DNA from: Lentzea flava
GTDB lineage: Bacteria > Actinomycetota > Actinomycetes > Mycobacteriales > Pseudonocardiaceae
Assembly: GCF_014648475.1 (NCBI RefSeq)
Contig: NZ_BMRE01000041.1
Location: 1 to 64,000 of the forward strand
Direction of reading: 5' to 3'
Length of the DNA: 64,000 nucleotides
Below are positions 51,903 to 59,983 of this stretch, one piece after another. The notes under the pieces are model-generated. The model searched no databases, had not been told where the DNA came from, and was given only the letters and a program-made list of their open reading frames with translations. Position numbers and translations under genes: made by a program. Numbering within the stretch: the first letter of the stretch is position 1; the number at the start of each line of letters is the position of its first letter.

Positions 51903-52370
51903 GTGACCGAGCCGATTTTCGCGTGGCTGTACGTGCAGCAGGGCGTGGACGCCGTGAAGGCCGCGATGGGGCGGCGGATGGAGGAGGAAGCCGGCTGCTC
52001 GCTCCTTGAGCACGTGGCGCTCTACCAGCTGTTCCGCAACGGTGGGCGACTGCAGATGTCCGAGCTGGTCGAGCTGCTGGACGTGAGCCCGTCCGGCGTC
52101 ACGCGGCTGATCGAGCGGCTGGTCAAACGCGGCTGGGTCACGCGGGAGCAGCCCCCGGACAACCGGCGGCTGGTCCACGCCGTGCTGACGCGCGAAGGCG
52201 AGGAGGCGTGCCAGGGCGTCACCGCGCGGGTGTACCGGGCGGCGGTCGCCGAGGAGTTCACCGGGTTGCTGAACGAACGCGACCTCGCCGACCTGCGCCG
52301 CATCGGCCGCAAGCTGATGGAGGGCCACGGGCGGTGGGACGTCAAGCGTTTCGCGCCCTCAGAGGAGTGA
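51903..52370 (+). CDS. MarR family transcriptional regulator
   Basis: 155-aa winged-helix regulator. The DNA-recognition core is MSELVELLDVSPSGVTRLIERLVKRGWVTRE, with the wing REQPPDNRRLVHAVLT, and N- and C-terminal helices provide the dimer interface. It is divergent from the flavin monooxygenase-reductase operon and shares a promoter region containing a long palindrome, so it probably represses that operon until an aromatic ligand binds (inference). Its last 12 bases overlap the converging jetD gene. Confidence 0.9.
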   Translation: MTEPIFAWLYVQQGVDAVKAAMGRRMEEEAGCSLLEHVALYQLFRNGGRLQMSELVELLDVSPSGVTRLIERLVKRGWVTREQPPDNRRLVHAVLTREGEEACQGVTARVYRAAVAEEFTGLLNERDLADLRRIGRKLMEGHGRWDVKRFAPSEE

Positions 52371-53375
52371 CGGCAGCACGTGCTCCTCGGTGACCATGAG
52401 GCCCGTGGTGGCCATGGTCTCCGCCAGGCCGGGGTCCCAGCTCGCGGTCTCCGGCCGGCTGTTCAACGTCGGCAGCTCGACCCCGCGCGCGATCAACGTG
52501 GCGACGGCCTCGCGGTAGTCGGCCGCCGACATCCGCCACGCCGTGCCACCCGTCCACGCCAGCACCTCGTTGGTGACGCGGATGCCGTCCGGCGTGAAGT
52601 CGTTGTGGCACCGGACGATCCTGCCGTCGAGGTGGTGCTTCGCCTGTGGCGTCAGGCCGTTCGGCAGCACCATCAACGGCCCCGGCATGCCCGACTCGAG
52701 CAGTCGCGGGCTGCGGACGACGGTGATCTCCCGCGCTTCCAGGGTGTCGTTCAGCGTCAGGTAACCCTGCGAGGTCAGCACCGGGTTGCTGTAGGCGTCG
52801 GGCAGGACGCCAGCGCGTTCCCAGTCGGTGCCCGCGAGCTGCAACGCCTTCCGCACGATGCGCGCGAGCGGACGGCCGTCGTCCAAGTCGTTGCCCGCCA
52901 AGGCGAACCGGGTCGTCCACCGCCGCTGCTCCTGGCCGAGCTTCGCGAGAATCGCCGCGGCCTGGTTCGCGATCATCGGCAACGCGGGCTGCGGGATCTT
53001 GCCGTACTTCCGCACGTGCTCGATCCACTCGGCCGCCCACGGGGCGTTGAGCAGGCCGTGCTCGCGCAACGCGAACTTCAGCACGGCGTCCGCGGTCGAG
53101 GCCTCTTCCGACGTGGACAGGCCGACCGGCTTGCCGTGCACGGCTTCCAGTACTTCGGGCAACGTGCTGCCGTGGGCGCGGAGGTGCTCGTCCAGGCGTG
53201 CCAACGAGATCTGGCGGCGGGCCGGGTGCGCGATCGGCTTGCGCAGCAGTTCGCCGAGGACGGCGGCGGTGCGGGCGTCCTCGACGCGGAAGCTGAACGC
53301 CGAGCGGCCGCCGCCCTCCAGGGTCTCGCGGGCGAGGCGCCAGAACTCCGCGAGCTCCGGCTGGTCCATGTTCAC
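52359..53375 (-). CDS. jetD: JetD-like Wadjet type II subunit (TIGR02679/DUF2399), altered Toprim motifs
   Basis: 338 aa. The N-terminal part (ELAEFWRLARETLEGGG, then RRQISLARLDEHLRAHG) and the C-terminal part (WRMSAADYREAV, ASWDPGLAETMATTG) match the TIGR02679 pattern as recalled. In Wadjet, JetD is the Toprim-type nuclease that cuts circular plasmid DNA. Here the Glu-bearing ENP motif appears as RSP (Arg221) and the DxD strand as DFT (Asp259, Thr261), so catalysis is doubtful. It is on the same strand as jetABC but about 2.6 kb away, behind an oppositely oriented toxin cassette. A -10 TAGGGT lies 6 bases before GTG 53375. Confidence 0.75.
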   Translation of the reverse strand: MNMDQPELAEFWRLARETLEGGGRSAFSFRVEDARTAAVLGELLRKPIAHPARRQISLARLDEHLRAHGSTLPEVLEAVHGKPVGLSTSEEASTADAVLKFALREHGLLNAPWAAEWIEHVRKYGKIPQPALPMIANQAAAILAKLGQEQRRWTTRFALAGNDLDDGRPLARIVRKALQLAGTDWERAGVLPDAYSNPVLTSQGYLTLNDTLEAREITVVRSPRLLESGMPGPLMVLPNGLTPQAKHHLDGRIVRCHNDFTPDGIRVTNEVLAWTGGTAWRMSAADYREAVATLIARGVELPTLNSRPETASWDPGLAETMATTGLMVTEEHVLPSLL

Positions 53376-53381
53376 GGCACA

Positions 53382-53387
53382 ACCCTA
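53382..53387 (-). promoter_or_regulatory. -10 element of the detached jetD
   Basis: TAGGGT on the minus strand, 6 bases before the GTG at 53375. This suggests a leaderless, independent transcript. Confidence 0.4.
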
Positions 53388-53424
53388 GTTTCCTGATTCG
53401 TCGTGCGCCGATGCCGGTTCTGGG

Positions 53425-53430
53425 TACTCT
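53425..53430 (+). promoter_or_regulatory. -10 element of the toxin cassette
   Basis: TACTCT, 21 bases before ATG 53452. The ribosome binding site GGGGAGGG lies between them. Confidence 0.4.
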
Positions 53431-53451
53431 GCGTGACGGGGAGGGCGCGCA

Positions 53452-53904
53452 ATGACACGAGGGATGAACCTGTTCGGGAGTGACCCGTCCGAGGTCGAGC
53501 GTGGACTCGACGAGTGGGTGGCTGGGTTCGAGCGGAAAGCCGCGCGCTACCAGGAGCTCCAGCACCGGGTCGAGGAAGTCCGGCTGTCGGCGACCAGTTC
53601 GAACGGAGTCGCGACGGTCACCGTCGATGCCAACGGAAACCTCGTCGACATCCGGTTCTCCGATCGGATCGTCCAGACAACCCCGGACGAGCTGCGGGCT
53701 CAGGTGCTCGGCGCGCTCAAGCGGGCCAAGACACAGATCGCGGCCCGCGTCCGCGAGGTCGCCGACGACACGCTGGGGCCGGAGGCACGCGACAGCGCCG
53801 ACCGGATCACGGGCTACTACGAGCAGAAGTTCGGAGCTCCCGACGAACCGCCACCTCCACCGCCACGCGATGACGAGGACTACGGCGGATCGATCTACCG
53901 GTAG
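53452..53904 (+). CDS. YbaB/EbfC family protein at head of a type VII toxin cassette
   Basis: 150 aa. Residues 10-115 form a YbaB/EbfC-like domain with the typical core VATVTVDANGNLVDIRFSDRI between two helices; the C-terminus is acidic and proline-rich (DEPPPPPPRDDED). Standalone YbaB proteins bind DNA, but copies at the head of type VII secretion toxin loci may instead act as chaperones or adaptors (inference). A good ribosome binding site, GGGGAGGG, precedes ATG 53452. It is followed after 20 bases by the EspC-like gene and is divergent from jetD. Confidence 0.8.
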   Translation: MTRGMNLFGSDPSEVERGLDEWVAGFERKAARYQELQHRVEEVRLSATSSNGVATVTVDANGNLVDIRFSDRIVQTTPDELRAQVLGALKRAKTQIAARVREVADDTLGPEARDSADRITGYYEQKFGAPDEPPPPPPRDDEDYGGSIYR

Positions 53905-53924
53905 CCGGTACGAGGGGCGTGGTC

Positions 53925-54236
53925 ATGTCAGGTTTTGAAGTGGATCCGGCTGCTCTGCGAGCTCACGCGGACAAGGCAGACCGCCATTCCGCCGCGCTCG
54001 GCCAGGCCGCGGACGCGGCGGACCAGGCGATGTCGGACGACGTGTACGGCCTCATCTGCCAGTTTCTGCCGCCGCTGTTCAACGAGCTGGAACAGACCGC
54101 TCGGGACGCACTGAAGGCGAGCAGGGATGGCATGGCCGAGACCGCGTTGAACCTGCGCCACAGCGCCGAGCGCTACGAGCGCCACGACAATGCGGTCGGC
54201 GAGCGTCTCACCAGCATCGAGGGCGGGTTGCGATGA
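53925..54236 (+). CDS. EspC-like type VII secretion target protein
   Basis: 103-aa helical-hairpin protein of the ESX-associated EspC/DUF2580 type (MSGFEVDPAALRAHADKADRHSAALGQAADAADQA, then a second helix with HSAERYERHDNAV). Such small partners guide a toxin to the type VII secretion machine. ATG 53925 is preferred, 7 bases after GAGGGG; GTG 53919 would add two residues. The stop overlaps the toxin ATG by 4 bases, so the pair is made together. Confidence 0.8.
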   Translation: MSGFEVDPAALRAHADKADRHSAALGQAADAADQAMSDDVYGLICQFLPPLFNELEQTARDALKASRDGMAETALNLRHSAERYERHDNAVGERLTSIEGGLR

Positions 54237-55483
54237 CCGACAACCCGCTGGTCGCGAAGGAGGAGGACTCCACCGAGTGGTACTCGGGCTCCGGTATCGC
54301 GGAGTCGATCAGCGACCTGGTCAAGGGCATCGAGAGCGGCAACTGGGCCGACATCGGGTTGGGCGCTCTCACCACCGGCCTCGAGGCGCTCAGCTTCGTG
54401 ATCGACCCGATCGGCTCGGTCGGGTCGAACCTCGTCGGGTTCATCATCGAACACGTCGCTCCCCTCAGGGAGGCGCTCGACGACCTCGCCGGCAACGCCG
54501 ATGCCGTGGCCGCACAGGCTCAGACCTGGCAGAACGTCGGCAAGGCGGTCGCCCAGGTGAAGAGCGATTACGAGCGCGACGCCGCCACGGACACAGCCGC
54601 GTGGGCGGGCAAGGCGGGCGATGCGTACCGGAGAAGGGCCGCGGACACGGCCGCGCTGATCGGAGCCGCGGCTGAGGCGTCGAACGGCATCGGCAGCGCG
54701 GTGCGGATGGCCGGGATGCTGGTCGCGGTGGTCAGGGAGACGGTGCGAGACCTGATCGCGGACCTCGTCGGTCGCCTGGTGGTGTGGGCGGCCGAGGCGC
54801 TCACCGTGGTCGGCGCGCCGGCGGCCGCGGCGCAGGCGGCCACCGCCGCGGCGAAGTGGGCCGCACGCATCGCCCAGATCATCAAGAATCTCGTGCGCGC
54901 GTTGCAGAATTTGATCCCGATGCTGCGCAAGCTCGGTGAGCTGCTGAAGCAGATCCGCAAGAAGATGGACGACCTCAGCGGCAAGAGTGGCGGCGGTGGC
55001 CAGCCGCCGAAGAAGCCGAACGATCCGCCCGGTACCGGTGGCCACCCCGATCACACCCAGCCGTCGGGCAAACCGGATCCCGACGCGACGCCGGACGGCC
55101 ATCCCACGAGGATCCCGGACAGGGAGAGCCCGGAGAACAAACGCGCGCTGGAGCTGGAGAACGAGTCGGCCACCACGCTCGCCAAAGCCGGCTACAAGGT
55201 TGAGCAGAACCCGTCCGTGCCCGGTGACAAGAATCCCGACTACCGCATCGAGGGCGAGGTCTTCGACAACGTTGCGCCCACCACCAGCAACCCTCGCAAC
55301 GTCGCCGACCGGATCCAGCGAAAGGTCGACGCGGGCCAGACCGAACGGGTGGTGGTCAACCTCGCGGACAGCAATGTCAGCGTCGACGCGATGCGCGCTC
55401 AGCTGCGCGACTGGCCGATCGAAGGGCTCAAAGAAGTCATCGTGATCGACAAGAATGGCAACGTGCTCCACATCTACCCGTAG
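54233..55483 (+). CDS. polymorphic toxin: type VII secretion N-domain with CdiA_C-like nuclease tip
   Basis: 416 aa. Residues 1-260 are helical and Ala-rich, similar to WXG/LXG-type secretion domains (helix breaks around TDTAAWAGKAGDAYRRRA). A Pro/Gly/Asp linker follows (270-305). The C-terminal 110 residues look like the CdiA C-terminal tRNA-nuclease domain: ELENESATTLAKAGYKVEQNP, NPDYRIEGEVFD and ERVVVNLADS, with the acidic Glu/Asp pattern of a PD-(D/E)xK-type fold. The next gene is its probable immunity protein. The target and activity are inferred from the domain; CdiA_C is recalled rather than searched. Confidence 0.75.
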   Translation: MTDNPLVAKEEDSTEWYSGSGIAESISDLVKGIESGNWADIGLGALTTGLEALSFVIDPIGSVGSNLVGFIIEHVAPLREALDDLAGNADAVAAQAQTWQNVGKAVAQVKSDYERDAATDTAAWAGKAGDAYRRRAADTAALIGAAAEASNGIGSAVRMAGMLVAVVRETVRDLIADLVGRLVVWAAEALTVVGAPAAAAQAATAAAKWAARIAQIIKNLVRALQNLIPMLRKLGELLKQIRKKMDDLSGKSGGGGQPPKKPNDPPGTGGHPDHTQPSGKPDPDATPDGHPTRIPDRESPENKRALELENESATTLAKAGYKVEQNPSVPGDKNPDYRIEGEVFDNVAPTTSNPRNVADRIQRKVDAGQTERVVVNLADSNVSVDAMRAQLRDWPIEGLKEVIVIDKNGNVLHIYP

Positions 55484-55496
55484 GCAGGAAGATCAG

Positions 55497-55958
55497 ATGG
55501 CCCTCTCGTACATCCTCGACATCGCGACTCAGCTGACTGCGCCGCGGGTCGCAGCAGAGCTGCGGCCGCTGGTCGGTGATCCGGATCTCACGACGGAAGA
55601 GCTGATGGAGGGCGTGGTTGCCGGCAGGGAGACGTGGGTGCGCGTCGGTGAGGCCAAGCCGCGGCCGTGGAACGTCGTCGCCACTGATCTCGGCTTCACT
55701 CCCACGACCTGGGTCGTGTTCCGGCTGAGCAAGCAGCAGGAGATCGGGCCGCAGCTCGACGACGTGGTCCGGTGGACCGTCGGCCTGCTCGACCACGTGC
55801 CCGGCGACGCCGTCCTGCACTTCGACTACGAGGTCGTGTGGCTGGTCCGCCGCGACGGCGAACTGAGCCTGAACGAACGTGACGACATCTGGACGCCGTC
55901 GCGGCTCGCGGCGGTGGGCAACCGGCCTCACCGTCGCGGCACGCCGGTGTTCAGCTAG
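55497..55958 (+). CDS. SitI3-like immunity protein
   Basis: 153-aa soluble protein. The strands ALSYILDIATQL, GETWVRVGE-like ETWVRVGEAKPRPWN, GFTPTTWVVFRLSK and PGDAVLHFDYEVVWLVRR, followed by LNERDDIWTP, match the SitI3 immunity family as recalled. It should neutralise the adjacent CdiA_C-like toxin. ATG 55497 has AGGA 7 bases upstream. It lies 13 bases after the toxin stop, and its stop overlaps the converging jetC stop. Confidence 0.7.
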   Translation: MALSYILDIATQLTAPRVAAELRPLVGDPDLTTEELMEGVVAGRETWVRVGEAKPRPWNVVATDLGFTPTTWVVFRLSKQQEIGPQLDDVVRWTVGLLDHVPGDAVLHFDYEVVWLVRRDGELSLNERDDIWTPSRLAAVGNRPHRRGTPVFS

Positions 55959-58900
55959 GGGTCGATCCGGTCCAGCGCCGCGCCGTCCCACGTCGTCTGC
56001 GTGCACGCCACGCCACGGCCGTTCTTGGGCCGCAGCACGTCGTAGATGTGCATGCGCGGGATCTTGTCCGACACGCCCCACCCGCTCGGCCAGGTGATCA
56101 CCCAGTCCATGTCGAGGTCGACCAGCAGCCCCAGCATGCGCGCGATGGTCGGGTCGTCGAGACGTTCGAAGGCCTCGTCGAGCAGCACCAGGCGCAGCGG
56201 GTCGAACTCGTCGCTCACCGCGTCGTAGAAGCTCGCCGCGGCCGCGAACAGCGTCACGTACGAGATCAGGCGGGTCTCGCCGGACGACAGCTGGCGCAGC
56301 CGCCGTTCGCGCGGGTTGCCGTCCGGGCCCGTGTCCGCGACGGTCACCGTGAACTGGTGCCACGTGCGGTAGTCGAGCGCTCGCGACAGGATCTCGGCGT
56401 AGCCGCCGGAATGCGTGTCGCGCTCGTTCTCGATGCGCTCGGTGAAGACTCGGCGCAGCGTGGCGTCCTGCTCCGGGGTGCGTTCGCCGAACGGGAGCCG
56501 GACGAGCGCAAGCGCTTGCCTCGTCTGGTCGTCGAGCGCGCTGGACGACTTCCACGCGAGCTTGACGTGCACGCCCTGGCTGGAACGGGCCTGGGAGAGG
56601 ACCTCGTTCATGCGCTTGGTGAGGTTCTCGGCGACGGTGATCTGGCCGCGCAGCCACTCGGCGAGGTCGCGGATCAGGTAGTCGGCGAAGATGCCCTGGT
56701 ACTGCTCGTCGAGGAACCCGCGCTGTTCGGCCAGCTTCGTCGTGACCTGGCGGGCGGCGACGGCGACGGGCTTCGCGCCCTCCTCGCCGGTCACCGTCAC
56801 GGTCAGCAGGCCCGCGTGCTGCTCGGCGGCGATGTCGTGGCTGCCCGCCAGCGAGGTCTGCAACGCCTGCAGCTTCGCGATCACGGTGGCCTCGGTGCCG
56901 CCACGACGGTCGCCTGCTTCGGCGATGGCCTGGCGCACCATGGACTCTTCCGGAACGTCGGTGAACGCGGCGGCCAGCAGGCCGGGAGCGCGCACGGTCG
57001 CCTGGAAGTTCGCGGACGCGCGTTCCAGTGCTTCGGAGGCCTCCTCGACCTGCGTGGAGTTGGTCTCCAGCAACGCTTCCAGCTTCGCGGCCTGTTCGCG
57101 CGCGGTCGTGATGCTCTCGCGCACGCCCTTGAGGTCCTCGCGCATCTTCTTGCGCGACTTCTCCAGCTGCGTCAGCTGTTCGCTGATCTCCTTGGCCTCA
57201 CCGCCGACGGCGTCGGTCAGCTCGGCCAGCGTGCCGGCCTGGGCCGCGTAGTCGATGCAGCGGGCGTCGGCGTCGGCCTCGGCGGTCTGCCGGTCCGCCA
57301 CGGCCTCGTGGTAGCGGTGGGAGGCGTCCGTGAGGTCGGAAATCGTGCCCTGGCACCGCCTGCGCACCGCGTCGCCGAGCAGGTCGGCGGTCCGCTGGGC
57401 CTCCGACGCCGCCGCCTGGGCCTGGCGCAACCCCTCGGTGTCCGACGGCAGCCCGGCGTCGCCTGCCTGGCGGGTCAGTTCGGAACGTGCCGCTTCCAGC
57501 CGTGCGTTGGCGTCCTCCAACGCGTCGCGGAGCTCGAACGTCCGTTGCTGGGCCCGTGCCGCGGACTCCTCCGCGGCCTGGACGCGGCTGTGCTTGGCGA
57601 TCAGCTCGGCGTCGCCGGGGAACGCCGCGACATGTGCCTCCCAGGTGGCGACGTGCTCGTGCGCACGGGCCAGTTCGTCTTCCGCGGTGCCGAGCTGGGC
57701 GCGCAGCTCGGCCAGTTCCTCTTCCAGGGCGGCGATGCGGCGGCCACGGGCGGCTTCTCGCGCACCGGCACCGATGAACTCGGCCTCGGGCTTGGTCCAC
57801 CGGCCGGTCAGCACGCCCGTGCGCCAGTCGCCGGTGGTGGTCATGTCGTCCAGCGACACCGCCCGCAGCAGGTCGGCGACGAGCGACTCGGGTACCGGCG
57901 AACCTTCGACGGCCGGCACCAGGAACTCGGCCAGCGATCGGCCCTCGACCGCAGGCCGCGGGACTGCCAGAACATCGCTCAGGTCGGTGCTGTGCGGGGT
58001 CACCCAGGCGTCCAGGAGGCCGCTGGCTTGCAGGGCGGCCTCCAGGCCTGCCCGCTCGTCGGCGGTGAGCGACGGCGCGAAGTCCACGAGCCGGTAGAAG
58101 GGCGCGCCTTTCGCCGGGTCGCGGTCCGCGGACGTGTACTGGCCGGGCACCGGCACGCGCTCGTTGCCAGAGCGCAGGCCGACCAGTTCCTCGTCCAGCG
58201 TGTCCAGACGGGCCCGCAGCTCGGTGCGCTGCTGCGTGAACGCGTGCGCGGCGTCACGGGCGGCCTGCACCAGCGGTCCGACCCACTCGCGGGCCGTCGC
58301 GCTCAACGCCTTGGCAGCGGCCGGATCGGCGGTCTGCGGCAGGACCAGGGCCTCGGCGGGGCGTTCGTCGAGCAGTGGTCCGCTCGACGTCCACGCCTCG
58401 ACCTGCTCCAGCCAGGCCTGCACGACCTCGGCGAGCTCCTGCATCTCCTGGTTGCGCAACGCGGTCGACTCGGTCGCGCCGAGCTGGGCGTCGCGGGCCT
58501 TCTGCCGCAACGACTCCACCTCGCGCTGCTGCGCGTCCAGCGCGATCGCCTGCTCGTGCAACGACAGCGCGAGCGCACCCCGTTGGCGCGCAAGGGAAGC
58601 AATGCCCGTGGTCTGATCGATCACCGACGTCAGCGCGGCCAGCACGTCCTCGGTCGCGGCGGCGGGCGGCACCCGGCGTTCGATCGGCAGCGGCCCCGCC
58701 TCGGGATCCGGCTTGGCACGCACGGAATCCGTGGTCACGGTGGCCTCGGCGGGCGGGACCTGCGGCACGTCCGGCGCGAGGTCCGGGTCCATTCCAGCGA
58801 GGCGCAGGTTCTCGCGCAACGGTTCGCTCAACGCGTCGGCGGCGCTCAGGTCTTCCGCGAGCCGCCGCAGCAGGCGCAGCACGTTGTCGACGGCGGCGTC

Positions 58901-59983
58901 TTCCTGGGCGCGCTGGCGGTGCGCGGTTTCGAGCGCGGCGACCGCCGAGGAACGCATCTGCGCCACCAGGTTCTCGCGCGTCTTGAGGTCCTGCAGATCG
59001 CGGAACGCCGGTAGTTCCTTCAGCGCCGCGATGGTCTCCTCTGCCTGCTGCTCGCCGGTCTCCATGTCGACGAGCGCCTGCTCGGACGCCGCCCGCTCCA
59101 TCCGCGTGACGTCCAGCTCCTGCGTGAGCTTCGCCTGCTCGCGCCGCAGCTTCGCGACCGACTTCTCGGCGGACTCCAGCCGTTCCGCGGCGCTGCGCAA
59201 CCCGCCGAACGCATAGTCGCTGTAGGTCTTGAGGAACGTGCTGAGCGCACTGTCCGCAGAGGACAGTCGCACGATGTTCTCGCGGATCGACTCCAGGTCG
59301 TCGAACGACGTCGCGAGCTGCTCGATCATCGTCTGGTCCAGCGGCGGCAGGGCGTCGGACAGGATCTGCTCCAGCTGCCCTTCCAGCACCTTCAGGCCGA
59401 CGTCCGGGTTGCGCAGCGTCCGCTGCAGGTGCAGCAGGTCGCCGTACCGCGCGGCAGGCACGCCGTAGACGGTCTCGGCGATCTTCGCCCGGAACGCCGG
59501 TTCCTCGAACATGCAGTCCGCGCCGATGATGTCCCGCAGCTGCGCAGGGCCGTGCGGAACCCGTTCCGGACCCGCGAGCTGCAGTTCCGTGCCGACGCGC
59601 ATCGGTGTGACGAACCGCCACGAGTCCGTGATCGCCTGCGAGGTCTTGGACGCCTTCACACCGAGACCGCACGTCAGGTACTCGTTGCCGGAGTGGTCGG
59701 CGGCCTCGCGGATCAGCTCGACCCACGCGTAGCCGATGCGGTTCGGCCCGCCGTCGTAGTCGTCGAGCATCAGGCGCCGGATGCTGACCGTGTCGAAGCC
59801 CTTCGAGCCGAGCTGGCGCAGATCGCCGTCCAGGCACAGCGGGAGCAGCAGCTCCAGCGTGCGGGACTTGCCGGAACCGTTGGTGCCCTGGAAGATCGCG
59901 CGGCCACCGGAGAAGTCGAACGTCTGCTCGGTGTACTGCCAGATGTTGACCACGCCGCCGCGGTGCAGCCGCCACCTGCTCAT
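55955..59983 (-). CDS. jetC: JetC, SMC-like ATPase of Wadjet type II (TIGR02680)
   Basis: 1342-aa SMC/SbcC-like ATPase that, with JetA and JetB, forms a DNA-loop-extruding complex recognising small circular DNA. Walker A is GTNGSGKS (residues 33-40). The ABC signature is RQLSSGETRLISY and Walker B is LRLVLLDEAFERLDD near the C-terminus. The middle (about 240-1090) is two long coiled-coil arms around a globular hinge region with beta strands. ATG 59983 overlaps the jetB stop by 4 bases. In canonical loci jetD follows directly; here it does not. Confidence 0.92.
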   Translation of the reverse strand: MSRWRLHRGGVVNIWQYTEQTFDFSGGRAIFQGTNGSGKSRTLELLLPLCLDGDLRQLGSKGFDTVSIRRLMLDDYDGGPNRIGYAWVELIREAADHSGNEYLTCGLGVKASKTSQAITDSWRFVTPMRVGTELQLAGPERVPHGPAQLRDIIGADCMFEEPAFRAKIAETVYGVPAARYGDLLHLQRTLRNPDVGLKVLEGQLEQILSDALPPLDQTMIEQLATSFDDLESIRENIVRLSSADSALSTFLKTYSDYAFGGLRSAAERLESAEKSVAKLRREQAKLTQELDVTRMERAASEQALVDMETGEQQAEETIAALKELPAFRDLQDLKTRENLVAQMRSSAVAALETAHRQRAQEDAAVDNVLRLLRRLAEDLSAADALSEPLRENLRLAGMDPDLAPDVPQVPPAEATVTTDSVRAKPDPEAGPLPIERRVPPAAATEDVLAALTSVIDQTTGIASLARQRGALALSLHEQAIALDAQQREVESLRQKARDAQLGATESTALRNQEMQELAEVVQAWLEQVEAWTSSGPLLDERPAEALVLPQTADPAAAKALSATAREWVGPLVQAARDAAHAFTQQRTELRARLDTLDEELVGLRSGNERVPVPGQYTSADRDPAKGAPFYRLVDFAPSLTADERAGLEAALQASGLLDAWVTPHSTDLSDVLAVPRPAVEGRSLAEFLVPAVEGSPVPESLVADLLRAVSLDDMTTTGDWRTGVLTGRWTKPEAEFIGAGAREAARGRRIAALEEELAELRAQLGTAEDELARAHEHVATWEAHVAAFPGDAELIAKHSRVQAAEESAARAQQRTFELRDALEDANARLEAARSELTRQAGDAGLPSDTEGLRQAQAAASEAQRTADLLGDAVRRRCQGTISDLTDASHRYHEAVADRQTAEADADARCIDYAAQAGTLAELTDAVGGEAKEISEQLTQLEKSRKKMREDLKGVRESITTAREQAAKLEALLETNSTQVEEASEALERASANFQATVRAPGLLAAAFTDVPEESMVRQAIAEAGDRRGGTEATVIAKLQALQTSLAGSHDIAAEQHAGLLTVTVTGEEGAKPVAVAARQVTTKLAEQRGFLDEQYQGIFADYLIRDLAEWLRGQITVAENLTKRMNEVLSQARSSQGVHVKLAWKSSSALDDQTRQALALVRLPFGERTPEQDATLRRVFTERIENERDTHSGGYAEILSRALDYRTWHQFTVTVADTGPDGNPRERRLRQLSSGETRLISYVTLFAAAASFYDAVSDEFDPLRLVLLDEAFERLDDPTIARMLGLLVDLDMDWVITWPSGWGVSDKIPRMHIYDVLRPKNGRGVACTQTTWDGAALDRIDP

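Noticed and set aside
55955..55958. Insertion-site repeats around the toxin cassette in the Wadjet locus
   Set aside because: No direct or inverted repeats were recognised at 53376-53451 or 55955-55958 by eye, so no mobile element was called.
56048..59014. Long open frame antisense to jetC
   Set aside because: Composition is repetitive Gly/Arg/Leu; jetC on the other strand has Walker motifs and coupled starts.
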